Numbered from the stretch's first letter, positions 27,298-36,570 are shown. The stretch: 64,000 bases of DNA from Schlesneria paludicola DSM 18645 (GCF_000255655.1 NZ_JH636434.1:540896-604895), one strand, 5' to 3'. Made by a program: numbers and translations. The notes: generated by a model from the sequence alone, not told the origin.

Positions 27298-28164
27298 ATG
27301 GCACAGGACTATGAAGCCCTCGATCCCCTGTTTGGAGATCTTGTCCATCGTGCCAACTTTCAGTCCGATGAAGATGCGCGTCAGCTCGAAAATGCGCTGT
27401 CAGCGGAGCTGAAGACCGTCATCCGTGACACGGATGCCACGCAGTCCAAACGAATGAATGCCCTCATGTTCCTTCGCATCCAGAAGGATCCAGAATTTCT
27501 GGACGTTGTCTTGGATCTTTTTGATGACCCCGATCAGCATCTCTGGCACGTCATCCATCCCTCAAAGTCCATGCTCCAGGATTCCCGGCTCAGGCAAAAG
27601 TACATGGAAAAGTTGGACGGTCCGGATTTAAAGAATTCTGGAGAGGCCGCGGTTGCCCTCGCGATTGCAGGTGAGGTCTGTCTTTTCCCACGATTCGCCG
27701 ACTGGCTCGATAACGGCGACGAACCCCATCGCAACGTCGCGATCGAGGCGCTTCGGCTTCTCAATGCCGCGGAAAGTCTCGCTGTCCTGCAGCAGTTTTG
27801 GGATGAAGGCAAAGGAGACGAGGACACGCGTCTGAGTGTGGCGGGAGCACTCTTCGATTCAGGTGATCCGCGAGGACGCGATTTTCTGGAAACAATCGCA
27901 CTTCAGGCGAAAGGGCTGGCTTCGGTTGCTGCCGCAACGTCCGTTTACGTCGCCGGCCGATGCCGCGAAATCCCGGTCGGTCCGCACCGACAGGACGGCC
28001 TGAAACTGATGCTGCACATTCTGAACGACGGAGATCTGGAAGCCAAACAAGGAATGGTCAATCAAATCTGGAATTTCGAGCGATTGCCACATGCGTTCAC
28101 CGCCGACGGTCGCGATGAAGCCGTCGTCTGGGTGGGATCGCAATTGGAATCACCACCCGGTTGA
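27298..28164 (+). CDS. HEAT-repeat-like protein, unknown role
   Basis: 288 residues from the ATG at 27298, which has GAGTGAGG upstream; a longer in-frame option to 27127 gives an unconvincing extension. The sequence is almost all helical with repeated blocks such as A-L-F-x2-G-D-P-R-G-R-D-F-L and A-I-E-A-L-R-L-L, typical of HEAT/Armadillo scaffolds. No signal peptide, so cytoplasmic. No catalytic motif is seen. Such proteins often bind partners, and neither neighbour indicates which. Confidence 0.7.
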   Translation: MAQDYEALDPLFGDLVHRANFQSDEDARQLENALSAELKTVIRDTDATQSKRMNALMFLRIQKDPEFLDVVLDLFDDPDQHLWHVIHPSKSMLQDSRLRQKYMEKLDGPDLKNSGEAAVALAIAGEVCLFPRFADWLDNGDEPHRNVAIEALRLLNAAESLAVLQQFWDEGKGDEDTRLSVAGALFDSGDPRGRDFLETIALQAKGLASVAAATSVYVAGRCREIPVGPHRQDGLKLMLHILNDGDLEAKQGMVNQIWNFERLPHAFTADGRDEAVVWVGSQLESPPG

Positions 28165-28214
28165 ACTCAATGACTCAAATGGCTTACCAGTCATGCGGTT
28201 TTCCCATGCGGTTT

Positions 28215-28412
28215 TTACGATGGCAGCCCAGACCGCAAGAAGTAAATCATTGACCAAAGGCAATCGCTTCCTCCTCGTTCAATGACCTCGACCGGCTTGA
28301 GCCCGTCGAGTGCAGCATCCGGTGTTTGCAGCAAAGCGCCGAGCGATTCCTGTTTGATCACTTCGGACGAGGCTCGCTTGACCATCCGGAACGATTCCCT
28401 CACTTTGCTCAC
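28215..28412 (-). CDS. Small DUF2384 (MbcA/ParS/Xre) antitoxin-like protein, orphan
   Basis: 65 residues from a GTG, or 56 from the ATG at 28385, which has AGGGAA nine bases upstream. The tail L-L-Q-T-P-D-A-A-L-D-G-L-K-P-V-E-V-I-E-R-G matches the toxin-binding DUF2384 pattern (W/L-x-T-P-N-x-A-L-x-G-x-x-P-x-E-L-L-x-x-G). In type II systems of this class it neutralises a RES-domain NAD-degrading toxin. Here the Xre-type N-terminal DNA-binding part is missing or very short and no RES gene lies nearby, so it is either a solitary short antitoxin or a remnant. It opposes the flanking plus-strand genes. Confidence 0.6.
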   Translation of the reverse strand: MSKVRESFRMVKRASSEVIKQESLGALLQTPDAALDGLKPVEVIERGGSDCLWSMIYFLRSGLPS

Positions 28413-28482
28413 GCAGCTTGCCAGAAGCTGTCGACAATCTTAGAAACGTCCCCACCAGTCTGCATTCTTCGAAATAGACGCC

Positions 28483-28965
28483 ATGCTCAAACTATACAAA
28501 CGCACAAGCGGTGAGTTTCGATATCACGAAGCTTGGAGCAATGATGATATCGTTACAGAACACTGGGGAATTGTCGGCGAGCAAGGTGAGAGTCAAGAAC
28601 ACCGCCTTGCCAGGGGCGAGCCCAACGAGGATGCCGTTATCCGTGTTTTGCAGCCCGCTCTTGGCCTGGGCTTTACTCCTATTTCAATTGATGAGCACGC
28701 CATCATCGTCATCGAATACGCGATTGAAGGGGTTGGAACGCCGCAAGATCTCACAAAACGTCAAACACTTGAAAACCACATCAGCGAGACGCTTGGTTGG
28801 ACGGGGTTGGGTAATTGTGACGGCGGCAGTATTGGTTCAGGCACAATGGAAGTTTATTGTTATGTGGTGGATTTTGACGTCGCTCAACGCGTCATCGAAG
28901 CGGATTTAAAAGACACAGAGTATGAAGACTACACTCGGATTTATTGTCAAAACGATTCGGACTAA
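28483..28965 (+). CDS. Hypothetical protein with WGR-like N-terminus
   Basis: 160 acidic residues. The first 40 (Y-K-R-T-S-G-E-F-R-Y-H-E-A-W, H-W-G-I-V-G) recall the WGR fold, although the W-G-R signature itself reads W-G-I. The second half (H-I-S-E-T-L-G-W-T-G-L-G, then V-V-D-F-D-V-A) looks like a compact alpha/beta domain of the kind seen in small cytoplasmic immunity or stress proteins. No signal or membrane segment. I cannot assign a function. It lies in the small-gene accessory stretch. Confidence 0.6.
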   Translation: MLKLYKRTSGEFRYHEAWSNDDIVTEHWGIVGEQGESQEHRLARGEPNEDAVIRVLQPALGLGFTPISIDEHAIIVIEYAIEGVGTPQDLTKRQTLENHISETLGWTGLGNCDGGSIGSGTMEVYCYVVDFDVAQRVIEADLKDTEYEDYTRIYCQNDSD

Positions 28966-29030
28966 TTGCAGGCCGTAGAAATCCTCCGCTGATATTGAGC
29001 GTTCACAAAAAGCAAGCGTATTTCCATGTG

Positions 29031-29404
29031 TCAATATGCACGCCAAAACAGGCAGCGTGCGAGTTTGATCGAATCTGTGGGGGACTCGAGTGTGTTCCGG
29101 CCCGTCACCGTGATCGAATCACCGAGTTCGATGGATTCGGAGGCGATTGATTCCCATGAATCCAGTTTGCAGACGATCGATTTCGTCGAAGTGGCTTTCA
29201 GGGTGATCGTTCCGTCAGAGTCGCTCTCCTCGTCGCGGGCGTTTTTCCGATGACCTCGCCGCTCACGACGAATTGCTTAAGGTAAAATTGATTGAGAAAC
29301 TGGATCGCATCCGACTCCAGTCGTTCTCCGAGGGAGGTTGCTGTGAAAATTGGATCGGGTGCACCAGCGACATTGACAATCTCGCAGTTGACGAAGCTCC
29401 AGCA
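29031..29404 (-). pseudogene. Frameshifted OB-fold-like (tRNA_anti-like) gene remnant
   Basis: On the minus strand an open frame from about 29404 to the region of 29246 gives a coherent peptide (L-E-S-D-A-I-Q-F-L-N-Q-F, then V-V-S-G-E-V-I-G-K). It continues coherently only in a second frame (D-G-T-I-T-L-K-A-T-S, then I-E-L-G-D-S-V-T-V-T-G) down to a stop at 29031. One extra base in the T5 homopolymer at 29242-29246 would join the two. The beta-strand order and V-x-V-x-G ends look like tRNA_anti/OB-fold proteins. The start is missing: a stop precedes it at 29405 and the inverted-repeat element begins at 29411. Degradation or a sequencing indel are both possible. Confidence 0.55.
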
Positions 29405-29410
29405 TTAGAA

Positions 29411-29578
29411 GTTAACGCAAAGCCGCAAGGGCGCCAGGACGCAAAGGAAGGCAATACTGCCATCATTGCCATTTTCTTCTTTGCGTCTCCGCGCCCTGGC
29501 GCCTTTGCGTTGTCTTGTTTTCTCACGATATCCAATCACGAAAAAAACGACGCCAAGGCGCGGAGGCGCAAGGAAGAA
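29411..29578. repeat. Palindromic intergenic repeat (three related ~35-base arms)
   Basis: Arm A (29411-29450) has the pattern AACGCAAAG...GGACGCAAAGGAAG. Arm B (29475-29512) is its inverted, about 80% similar copy, so A and B can form a long hairpin. Arm C (about 29546-29578) is a further degraded copy in the orientation of A. This GCAAAGGCGC-type repeat recurs between genes of many bacteria and is often mistaken for coding sequence. It sits between the broken OB-fold gene and the RepA-like ATPase. Confidence 0.75.
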
Positions 29579-29740
29579 TGCAATTGGCGTCATGAGTTGT
29601 TGTTCTCTCGCACCTTGGGGCCAGGTTCCAAACGTTTGGAAACAAGGCTCATTCTCGCGCTGCGGAATTTGTGTCGGACGTTATCGTCGAACGAAACGTG
29701 TTCGATCGCTCGCCGGATGTGACGCAAAAGGAGAATGGAG

Positions 29741-31078
29741 ATGACGCTCGATTTCGGTACAGGGTTGACGAATTCAATCTTCGGGGATGGCATCCAGATT
29801 TTCAAACCGTTCCAGGAGACAAGCGACGACCCAGAACCTACGCCTCCTCCGAAGCCCTTGACCGGTCCGTTCATCAACCTGGGAGAGATTGAGTCCCGGC
29901 CGTTGGAATGGATTTGGGAGGGCTGGATTCCCCGAGGAAAGCTCACGCTGGTCGTCGGCGAGCCCGGCGTCGGAAAGAGTCTGTTCGCACTCTATGTCGC
30001 TTCCATGGTCAGTCGGGGACGGCGGCTTCCGAGTGCTCAAGCGAATGGCCTCGGCGCAGAGCAGGGCGATGTGGAGTCAGCCGCGGATGCAGGGGGCGAA
30101 AGCGATTCCGCCGACGGGATTCCGCCGGGAACAGTGCTGATGTACTCGGCAGAGGATTCATTCGGAGACACCATACGGCCACGATTGGACGCGGCCCAAG
30201 CGGACCTTTCGCGGGTGTTCCGCATGTCGGCCGAGTTCCAATCGACCAAGCTGGCACCCTACAGCCGGATGCCGCTATCGGGGCGGGAATTCGAATCAAT
30301 CCGTTATTTCGATCAGTTGGAGGCGTGTCTGAATGCCTTCGACAATCACGACATCGATGTGCCCCTGGTGATCATTGACCCTGTTGAACGTTTCATGAAT
30401 TGCAATGAACGTGGCTCGGACCTGCCCGAGAAGGTCACCAAACTGGTCCGCATGGCAAACCGCTGGAATGTGGCGATTGTCGCACTGGCCAATTCGAACT
30501 TGCCTTCGCCTGGAGTCGGTCGAACGGCCTATCGCAGTGCCACCATCGGAAATGAAGTGCTGTCACGTGCGGCACGGTCCGTTCTGTTGATCACACACGA
30601 TCGAGACCACGAACACGAGCGATTGGTCCTGCCCATCAAACAAAATCTTGGTGAACCTCAACCCGGAATGAGGTTTACAATTCAGAATCGCGCAGTCGTC
30701 GCAGATTCGAAACCGACGTCCGTGACCAGCGAACAGTATTTCGCGCTGGCCAGACAAAACCGACAAGGGATGGCCGCGCGCGAAGAGATCAGTGAGCTGC
30801 AGCGAGTCATGAGTTGGTTACAACAGCGGTTGAGTCAGGGGGCGGTCAGGTCGAGTCTCATTCGCAAAGACGCCACCGAAAACGCGATCACCTCGATTTC
30901 ATTGCGCCGCGCGTTTCGACACTTGGAATGTGTGGCCACCAAGGCGAAGCAAGAGCGATATTGGGTCTGGCAACTTCCTAAGAAGAACGCTCAGGGGGAC
31001 CCCAAACACAAGTCAGAAGCGGAAGCAACTAGTGATGCTGTTCAAACCAACTCCAGGCGTCGCGGAAAGTCCCGATGA
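29741..31078 (+). CDS. RecA-fold AAA ATPase, RepA/AAA_25-like
   Basis: 445 residues from the ATG at 29741, preceded by AAAAGGAG at seven bases; an ATG at 29735 is too close to that site. Walker A is G-E-P-G-V-G-K-S near residue 72 and Walker B is V-P-L-V-I-I-D-P-V-E-R-F near 210. The order fits the RepA-like hexameric helicase or KaiC-like ATPases (AAA_25) found in plasmid and phage replication modules and as lone chromosomal genes in planctomycetes. A basic C-terminal third may bind DNA. There is no primase, integrase or replication origin next to it. A nested hairpin covers its stop codon. Confidence 0.8.
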   Translation: MTLDFGTGLTNSIFGDGIQIFKPFQETSDDPEPTPPPKPLTGPFINLGEIESRPLEWIWEGWIPRGKLTLVVGEPGVGKSLFALYVASMVSRGRRLPSAQANGLGAEQGDVESAADAGGESDSADGIPPGTVLMYSAEDSFGDTIRPRLDAAQADLSRVFRMSAEFQSTKLAPYSRMPLSGREFESIRYFDQLEACLNAFDNHDIDVPLVIIDPVERFMNCNERGSDLPEKVTKLVRMANRWNVAIVALANSNLPSPGVGRTAYRSATIGNEVLSRAARSVLLITHDRDHEHERLVLPIKQNLGEPQPGMRFTIQNRAVVADSKPTSVTSEQYFALARQNRQGMAAREEISELQRVMSWLQQRLSQGAVRSSLIRKDATENAITSISLRRAFRHLECVATKAKQERYWVWQLPKKNAQGDPKHKSEAEATSDAVQTNSRRRGKSR

Positions 31079-31126
31079 GCAACTTCAAAATCGGGGTTTG
31101 AGCCCTGAAATCAGGGATGTTGCTCA
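31076..31126 (+). terminator. Nested hairpin over the stop codon of the RepA-like gene
   Basis: Outer arms TGAGCAAC (31076-31083, beginning with the stop codon) and GTTGCTCA (31119-31126) enclose an inner CCCTG-CAGGG hairpin (31103-31116). AAATTTTT follows at some distance. Possible transcript end; the spacing is not that of a textbook terminator. Confidence 0.4.
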
Positions 31127-31377
31127 GGGTGATCAAATTTTTCACGAAAAAACGAAACGCGTATTTTGTCAGCAAAAGCCACCTCGGTTGGTGGAATTCG
31201 GGGGGCCCCTACAGATCCTGATCGCTCGGTAAAGGGCAGAGATCAATGTGTCGCGCGGCCACTTTCCGACGACGGCAAACCGGTCAGAAAGAGCGAAATT
31301 CGGGCGACAGGCGGTCTGGCATTCGATAAACTGACGTTGATGGTTCAAGCCCACTTCGGACGGATGGAATTCGATCA

Positions 31378-34300
31378 ATGCAACCTGCACTTCAACTGAT
31401 TCGCCCGGCCACTTCCCTTGCAACACCGTCACTCGGTCCTGACTGGTACACGAGCATCCTCCGCAAGCTCTTTGGGCTACTGACAGTTTGCTCTTCAACG
31501 TGTCATTTCAGGTCGAAAACAGCATTCGTATTCTGCTGCTCAATTCTCGCCGGGGCCGCGTACAACTCGGCCGGTGCCGACGAAGGTGTGAAATCCGTCG
31601 ATTTTCGTCGCGATATCAAGCCGATTCTTTCCAATGCCTGTTATCGCTGCCACGGACCTGATCCCGCCGAGCGAAAAGGGGGGACCGATGGTCTGCGACT
31701 GGATACGACGGAAGGAATTCTGGCGGATCTCGGCGGACATGCGGCCGTTATCCCCGGTGATCCCGACGCCAGCGAACTAATCAAACGGGTGACGTCGACG
31801 GATCCCGACGAGGCGATGCCGCCCGGCGCGGCGAAGCGATTGTCGCCACGAGAAATCGAACTGCTGAAGCTCTGGATCAAATCGGGCGCCAAAGTCTCCC
31901 AGCACTGGTCCTACGTGCCACCCGTCATGCCGACGCAACCGATTGTCAAGAATACGGCCTGGTGTCGCAACGAAATCGATCGATTCATCCTCGCCCGCCT
32001 CGAACATGAGGGACTCGCGCCGTCGCCCGAAGCCGACCGTGTCACGCTCGCCCGCCGCGTGTCGCTCGATCTGACGGGATTGCCGCCATCGCTTCAGGAT
32101 GTGGATTCGTTCCTCGCGGATTCCAGCCCTCGCGCTTACGAGACGTTTGTGGACCGCCTGCTGGCCAAGCCCGCCTTCGGCGAACATTGGGGACTGCTCT
32201 GGCTCGACCTGGCACGCTACGCGGACTCGGCAGGCTATGCGGATGATCCCGCCCGGACAATCTGGCTGTATCGCGACTACGTCATCAAGGCCTTCAATAC
32301 CAACAAGCCGTTCAACCAATTCACCGTCGAACAGATTGCGGGCGATCTGCTGCCGAATCCCACGGAAGAGCAACTGATTGCGACGGCCTTTCACCGCAAT
32401 ACACTCACCAACAACGAAGGTGGGACAAACGACGAAGAGTTCCGCAACGTGGCCGTTGTCGATCGAGTGAACACAACGATGGCGGTCTGGATGGGGACCA
32501 CGATGGCGTGTGCCCAGTGCCACACGCACAAGTATGATCCCATCACACAGGAAGAGTACTTCCGATTCTTTGCGTTTTTCAACAACACGGCCGACGCAGA
32601 CCTGCGCGATGAAGCTCCACTTCTGTCGATCTACAGCGAATCACAGAAACAACAGCGATCCAAATGGCAGGACGAGATTGCCGCGCTCGAACCCGTCTTG
32701 AAAACGGTCACGCCGGAATTGACCGACTCCCAAGCCAGGTGGGATCAGACATTTCCTCGATCTTTGACCTGGCAGACGCAGATCCCGACACAGGTAGTTT
32801 CCCTGTCTCAGATGCCGACCTCGATCACCGATGACGGTCGAATCGCGGTCGGGGCGGGGGCTGTCACGGATGTCTACACGGTGAATCTTCCGCCTTCTCC
32901 CATCAATCAGACGTTGAGAGCCCTAAGGATCGAAGCGATTCCAGACCCGGCACTACCAGGGGGAGGCGCCGGCCACGGTCAGGGGAATTTTGCAGTCTCG
33001 AAAATTACGGCGAAATTTGTCCGTCCAGCGGGTTCGGCGATTGAAGGCCGTTACGTCCGCGTCGAAATGTCGGGCGAGCAATTCTTGTCACTGGCTGAAG
33101 TTCAAGTCTTTGACGGCAGCGACAACATTGCCCTGACGGGCGACGCAAAGCAGATCAGCACCGACTTTGGCGGCGACGCGAAGCGCGCCATTGATGGGAA
33201 CACCAACGGAGACTATCACGCCGCCAATTCGACCACGCACACGGCCGCCGGGAAAGATCCCTGGTGGGAACTTGACCTAAAGGCCGTGCGCCGCGTTGAT
33301 CGGATTGCGATCTGGAATCGGACGGATTCGGCAGGCGAGCGGCTGGCGAATTACCGACTTGTCGTACTCAACGAGCAGCACGAACCGGTCTGGCGACAAG
33401 AGATGGCGGCACCACCCGCTCCCTCCTCGGAAGCGCGCATCGATGTGCCCATGAATGTTGAGTTCGTGACCGCAATTGCTGATTACAATCAACAAGGTTT
33501 CAACACCGCCAATCTCTTGTCCGGCAAAGACTCGAAAGGTCACGGCTGGGCCATCGGTGGTGCTGTCGGTACGCCGCACACTCTCACACTCCTCTTGAAG
33601 CCAAACGCCGATGTTCCCCCTGATTCGAGTGTCGTGCTGACCATCGAGCAGAAATCGGATCTGGCGAACCACACCCTGGCGAATTTCAAAATCTCGGCGA
33701 CGAGTGAAGTCCGGGTTGAGGAATGGGTCAAGACTCCGGTCGCAGTGGTGGCGGCACTTCAACGTTCATCCGATGACCGGACATCTGAGCAACTGGCGGA
33801 GATCACGCAGCACTACCTGACGATCGCGCCGGAACTCGACGCGGCACGCAAACAGCTGGCGGCGTTGCAAAAATCCGTCGCTGACCTCAAGCCGGATACG
33901 GTCCCGGTCATGAAAGAGCTGGCAGAAAAACGCCGTGTCACCAAGCTGCAAATGCGCGGCAACTTCGAAGATCTTGGCCAGGAAGTGACCGAGGGCACTC
34001 CTGCGATTTTCGGCCCCTTGCCCGCCGAGGCACCTCGCAATCGCCTGACGCTGGCGCAGTGGCTGATGGCCCCCAGTAATCCCCTGACCGCCCGCGTGAT
34101 TGCCAATCGATACTGGGAACAACTGTTTGGGATTGGCCTTGTTGCGACAAGCGAAGATTTCGGCTCGCAGGGTGACCAGCCGTTCCATCCGGAACTGCTC
34201 GAATACCTGGCGTGCGAACTCGCAGGACTCAACGGTTCCAGTGCGTCACGTGGCGAGCAAGGTCCCTGGGACACCAAGGCGTTTTTGAAAACGCTGGTGA

Positions 34301-35013
34301 TGTCGGCAACCTATCGACAATCGTCAAAAGTGACTCCAGAGACGATGCAGCACGATCCAGACAATCGCTTTCTGGCGCGAGGGCCTCGATTCCGGTTGTC
34401 GGCCGAGGCGCTGCGTGACCAGGCCTTGTTCGTGAGTGGTCTGTTGAGTTCCAAGATGTTCGGTCCGCCCGTCAAACCACCCCAGCCGAATCTCGGCTTG
34501 AGCGCGGCGTTCGGAAGCAGTACCGACTGGCAAACTAGTGCCGGCGAAGATCGCTATCGTCGTGGCGTTTATACGACCTGGCGACGGTCAAATCCTTATC
34601 CGTCAATGGCCACATTCGATGCCCCCAATCGAGAAGTCTGCACCGTCCGTCGCGTCCGAACGAACACGCCCCTGCAAGCGCTGGTCACTCTGAACGATCC
34701 GGTCTATGTCGAGGCCGCTCAGGCGCTCTCGCGACGGATGTTCAAAGAAGGCGGCGCAACGCCTACGGAACGGATCGTCTACGGATTTCGACTCGCATTG
34801 TCACGACTGCCGAGCGATGGTGAGTTGGAACGCCTCGTGCGGTTGCATGCTCAATCAGTCAGCCATTTCCGTCAGAATGCTGACGATGCGAAAAAGCTCG
34901 CGACCGAACCGATCGGAGCGGTCGATGCCAATCAGGATCTCGCCGATCTGGCGGCCTGGGCGGTTGTCGGAAACGTTTTGCTGAATCTCGACGAAGCCGT
35001 GATGAAACGATAA
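31378..35013 (+). CDS. PSCyt1-DUF1549-DUF1553 (PSD1) protein with an inserted F5/8C module
   Basis: 1,211 residues. A signal-like hydrophobic stretch (about 48-66) precedes the planctomycete cytochrome domain with C-Y-R-C-H at 88-92. DUF1549 (PSCyt2) follows at about 200-430, including a second pair C-A-Q-C-H. A discoidin/F5-8C carbohydrate-binding-like module occupies about 558-668 (D-P-W-W-E-L-D-L), and DUF1553 (PSD1) the C-terminal third. The start is uncertain because the leader begins late; the ATG at 31378 is the only good codon seen. These proteins are exported, co-occur with DUF1501 partners and are suspected to act on complex polysaccharides. The DUF1501 gene follows on the same strand. 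Confidence 0.93.
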   Translation: MQPALQLIRPATSLATPSLGPDWYTSILRKLFGLLTVCSSTCHFRSKTAFVFCCSILAGAAYNSAGADEGVKSVDFRRDIKPILSNACYRCHGPDPAERKGGTDGLRLDTTEGILADLGGHAAVIPGDPDASELIKRVTSTDPDEAMPPGAAKRLSPREIELLKLWIKSGAKVSQHWSYVPPVMPTQPIVKNTAWCRNEIDRFILARLEHEGLAPSPEADRVTLARRVSLDLTGLPPSLQDVDSFLADSSPRAYETFVDRLLAKPAFGEHWGLLWLDLARYADSAGYADDPARTIWLYRDYVIKAFNTNKPFNQFTVEQIAGDLLPNPTEEQLIATAFHRNTLTNNEGGTNDEEFRNVAVVDRVNTTMAVWMGTTMACAQCHTHKYDPITQEEYFRFFAFFNNTADADLRDEAPLLSIYSESQKQQRSKWQDEIAALEPVLKTVTPELTDSQARWDQTFPRSLTWQTQIPTQVVSLSQMPTSITDDGRIAVGAGAVTDVYTVNLPPSPINQTLRALRIEAIPDPALPGGGAGHGQGNFAVSKITAKFVRPAGSAIEGRYVRVEMSGEQFLSLAEVQVFDGSDNIALTGDAKQISTDFGGDAKRAIDGNTNGDYHAANSTTHTAAGKDPWWELDLKAVRRVDRIAIWNRTDSAGERLANYRLVVLNEQHEPVWRQEMAAPPAPSSEARIDVPMNVEFVTAIADYNQQGFNTANLLSGKDSKGHGWAIGGAVGTPHTLTLLLKPNADVPPDSSVVLTIEQKSDLANHTLANFKISATSEVRVEEWVKTPVAVVAALQRSSDDRTSEQLAEITQHYLTIAPELDAARKQLAALQKSVADLKPDTVPVMKELAEKRRVTKLQMRGNFEDLGQEVTEGTPAIFGPLPAEAPRNRLTLAQWLMAPSNPLTARVIANRYWEQLFGIGLVATSEDFGSQGDQPFHPELLEYLACELAGLNGSSASRGEQGPWDTKAFLKTLVMSATYRQSSKVTPETMQHDPDNRFLARGPRFRLSAEALRDQALFVSGLLSSKMFGPPVKPPQPNLGLSAAFGSSTDWQTSAGEDRYRRGVYTTWRRSNPYPSMATFDAPNREVCTVRRVRTNTPLQALVTLNDPVYVEAAQALSRRMFKEGGATPTERIVYGFRLALSRLPSDGELERLVRLHAQSVSHFRQNADDAKKLATEPIGAVDANQDLADLAAWAVVGNVLLNLDEAVMKR

Positions 35014-35083
35014 ACGAGGAATGCCGGGCGATTGAGCCGTACCAATGCCGGCTCGATTCTCCATCCCGAAAGGATCAGAAGCC

Positions 35084-36535
35084 TTGAATCCACAACTCGA
35101 ACAGGTTCGTCTGCATACGCGTCGACAGTTTCTCTCTGACGCCAAGCTGGGTGTCGGCGCTCTGGCCTTGTCGTCGCTGATGGGAACTCAGGGGAAGGCG
35201 GCGCCCGCGGCTGTCATCAATCCGCTCGCCCCAAAGGCTCCTCATTTTGCCCCGACCGCCAAGCGGGTGATCTATCTGCACCTGACCGGATCGCCTCCGC
35301 ATCTGGATCTGTACGACTACAAACCTGAACTGGTTCGGTTGAACGGACAGGACGCTCCCGAATCGTTCATCAAAGGCAAGCGATTCGCATTCACAACCGG
35401 GACGCCGAAGCTGCTGGGAACTCCGCGCACGTTCAAACAGTATGGAGAAGGCGGTGTCTGGTTGTCCGACGCGCTTCCTGGTTTGCAGACGGTGGCCGAT
35501 GATCTCTGTGTAGTGAACTCAATGTTTACTGAGCAGTTCAATCACGCGCCGGCCGAACTGTTGCTCTATACAGGCTCGGCGCGGTCTGGTCGTCCTTCAA
35601 TGGGAGCGTGGACCACCTACGGCCTGGGTTCGGAAAACGAAAACCTGCCCGGGTTCGTGGTTTTGATCTCGAGCGGGGTTCAACCCAACGGCGGCAAGAA
35701 CTCATACGGCAGTGGCTTTTTGCCGTCGATTTTCCAGGGAGTTCAGTGTCGTTCGAAAGGCGACCCTGTGCTTTATGCGTCCGATCCGCCCGGAATGTCA
35801 CGCGAGCTCCGACGCCAGACGCTCGATGCACTGCATGATCTGAATCAGATCCAGGCCCAAGAACTGGGGCATCCCGAAACGACAACACGAATCGCTCAAT
35901 ACGAACTGGCCTTCCGTATGCAGACTTCGGTTCCGGACGTGATGGATATCACCAAGGAAACGAAAGAAACTCTCGAAGCGTATGGGGCTCAGCCGGGCGC
36001 CGCGAGCTTCGCAAACAACTGCCTGCTGGCTCGTCGACTGTGCGAGCAGGGTGTGCGGTTCGTGCAGTTGTTCGACTGGGGTTGGGATTTTCATGGAACA
36101 AGTGCCGATCAAAATCTGACCGATGGTCTGACGAAGAAATGCGCGACCATGGACAAGCCGGTCACGGCGCTGATCAAGGATTTGAAGCAGCGGGGGATGC
36201 TGAAGGATACATTGATCGTTTGCGGAGGCGAGTTTGGCCGAACGCCATTCCGCGAAGGGCGAACCGCCGCCAGCACCAATCTGGGCCGCGATCACTTTCC
36301 AGACTGCTATTCCATGTGGATGGCAGGCGGTGGCGCCAAAGGGGGATTCACCTATGGTGAATCCGACGAATTGGCATTTTCCGTCGCGAAAGACAAGGTC
36401 CATGTGCATGACCTGCAGGCGACCATCATGCATCTGCTGGGCTTCGATCACACGCACCTGACCTATCGCTTTCAGGGACGCGACTACCGTTTGACTGACG
36501 TTCACGGCGAAGTTGTCAGGCCGATCCTTGCCTGA
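35084..36535 (+). CDS. DUF1501 protein, Tat-exported
   Basis: 483 residues from TTG 35084, which has AAAGGA nine bases upstream. The resulting M-N-P-Q-L-E start is typical for the family; an ATG at 35045 would add 13 residues but lacks a ribosome site. T-R-R-Q-F-L is the twin-arginine signal. The alkaline-phosphatase-like/sulfatase-type fold of DUF1501 is suggested by H-L-T-G-S-P-P-H-L-D near the start of the mature part, and by G-G-E-F-G-R-T-P and N-L-G-R-D-H-F-P later on. Its pairing with the PSD1 gene 70 bases upstream is the standard planctomycete arrangement and implies that the two act together on an exported substrate. Confidence 0.93.
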   Translation: MNPQLEQVRLHTRRQFLSDAKLGVGALALSSLMGTQGKAAPAAVINPLAPKAPHFAPTAKRVIYLHLTGSPPHLDLYDYKPELVRLNGQDAPESFIKGKRFAFTTGTPKLLGTPRTFKQYGEGGVWLSDALPGLQTVADDLCVVNSMFTEQFNHAPAELLLYTGSARSGRPSMGAWTTYGLGSENENLPGFVVLISSGVQPNGGKNSYGSGFLPSIFQGVQCRSKGDPVLYASDPPGMSRELRRQTLDALHDLNQIQAQELGHPETTTRIAQYELAFRMQTSVPDVMDITKETKETLEAYGAQPGAASFANNCLLARRLCEQGVRFVQLFDWGWDFHGTSADQNLTDGLTKKCATMDKPVTALIKDLKQRGMLKDTLIVCGGEFGRTPFREGRTAASTNLGRDHFPDCYSMWMAGGGAKGGFTYGESDELAFSVAKDKVHVHDLQATIMHLLGFDHTHLTYRFQGRDYRLTDVHGEVVRPILA

Positions 36536-36570
36536 CAACTTCGTTGCGTTGACGGAAGCACGCGCTGGGC

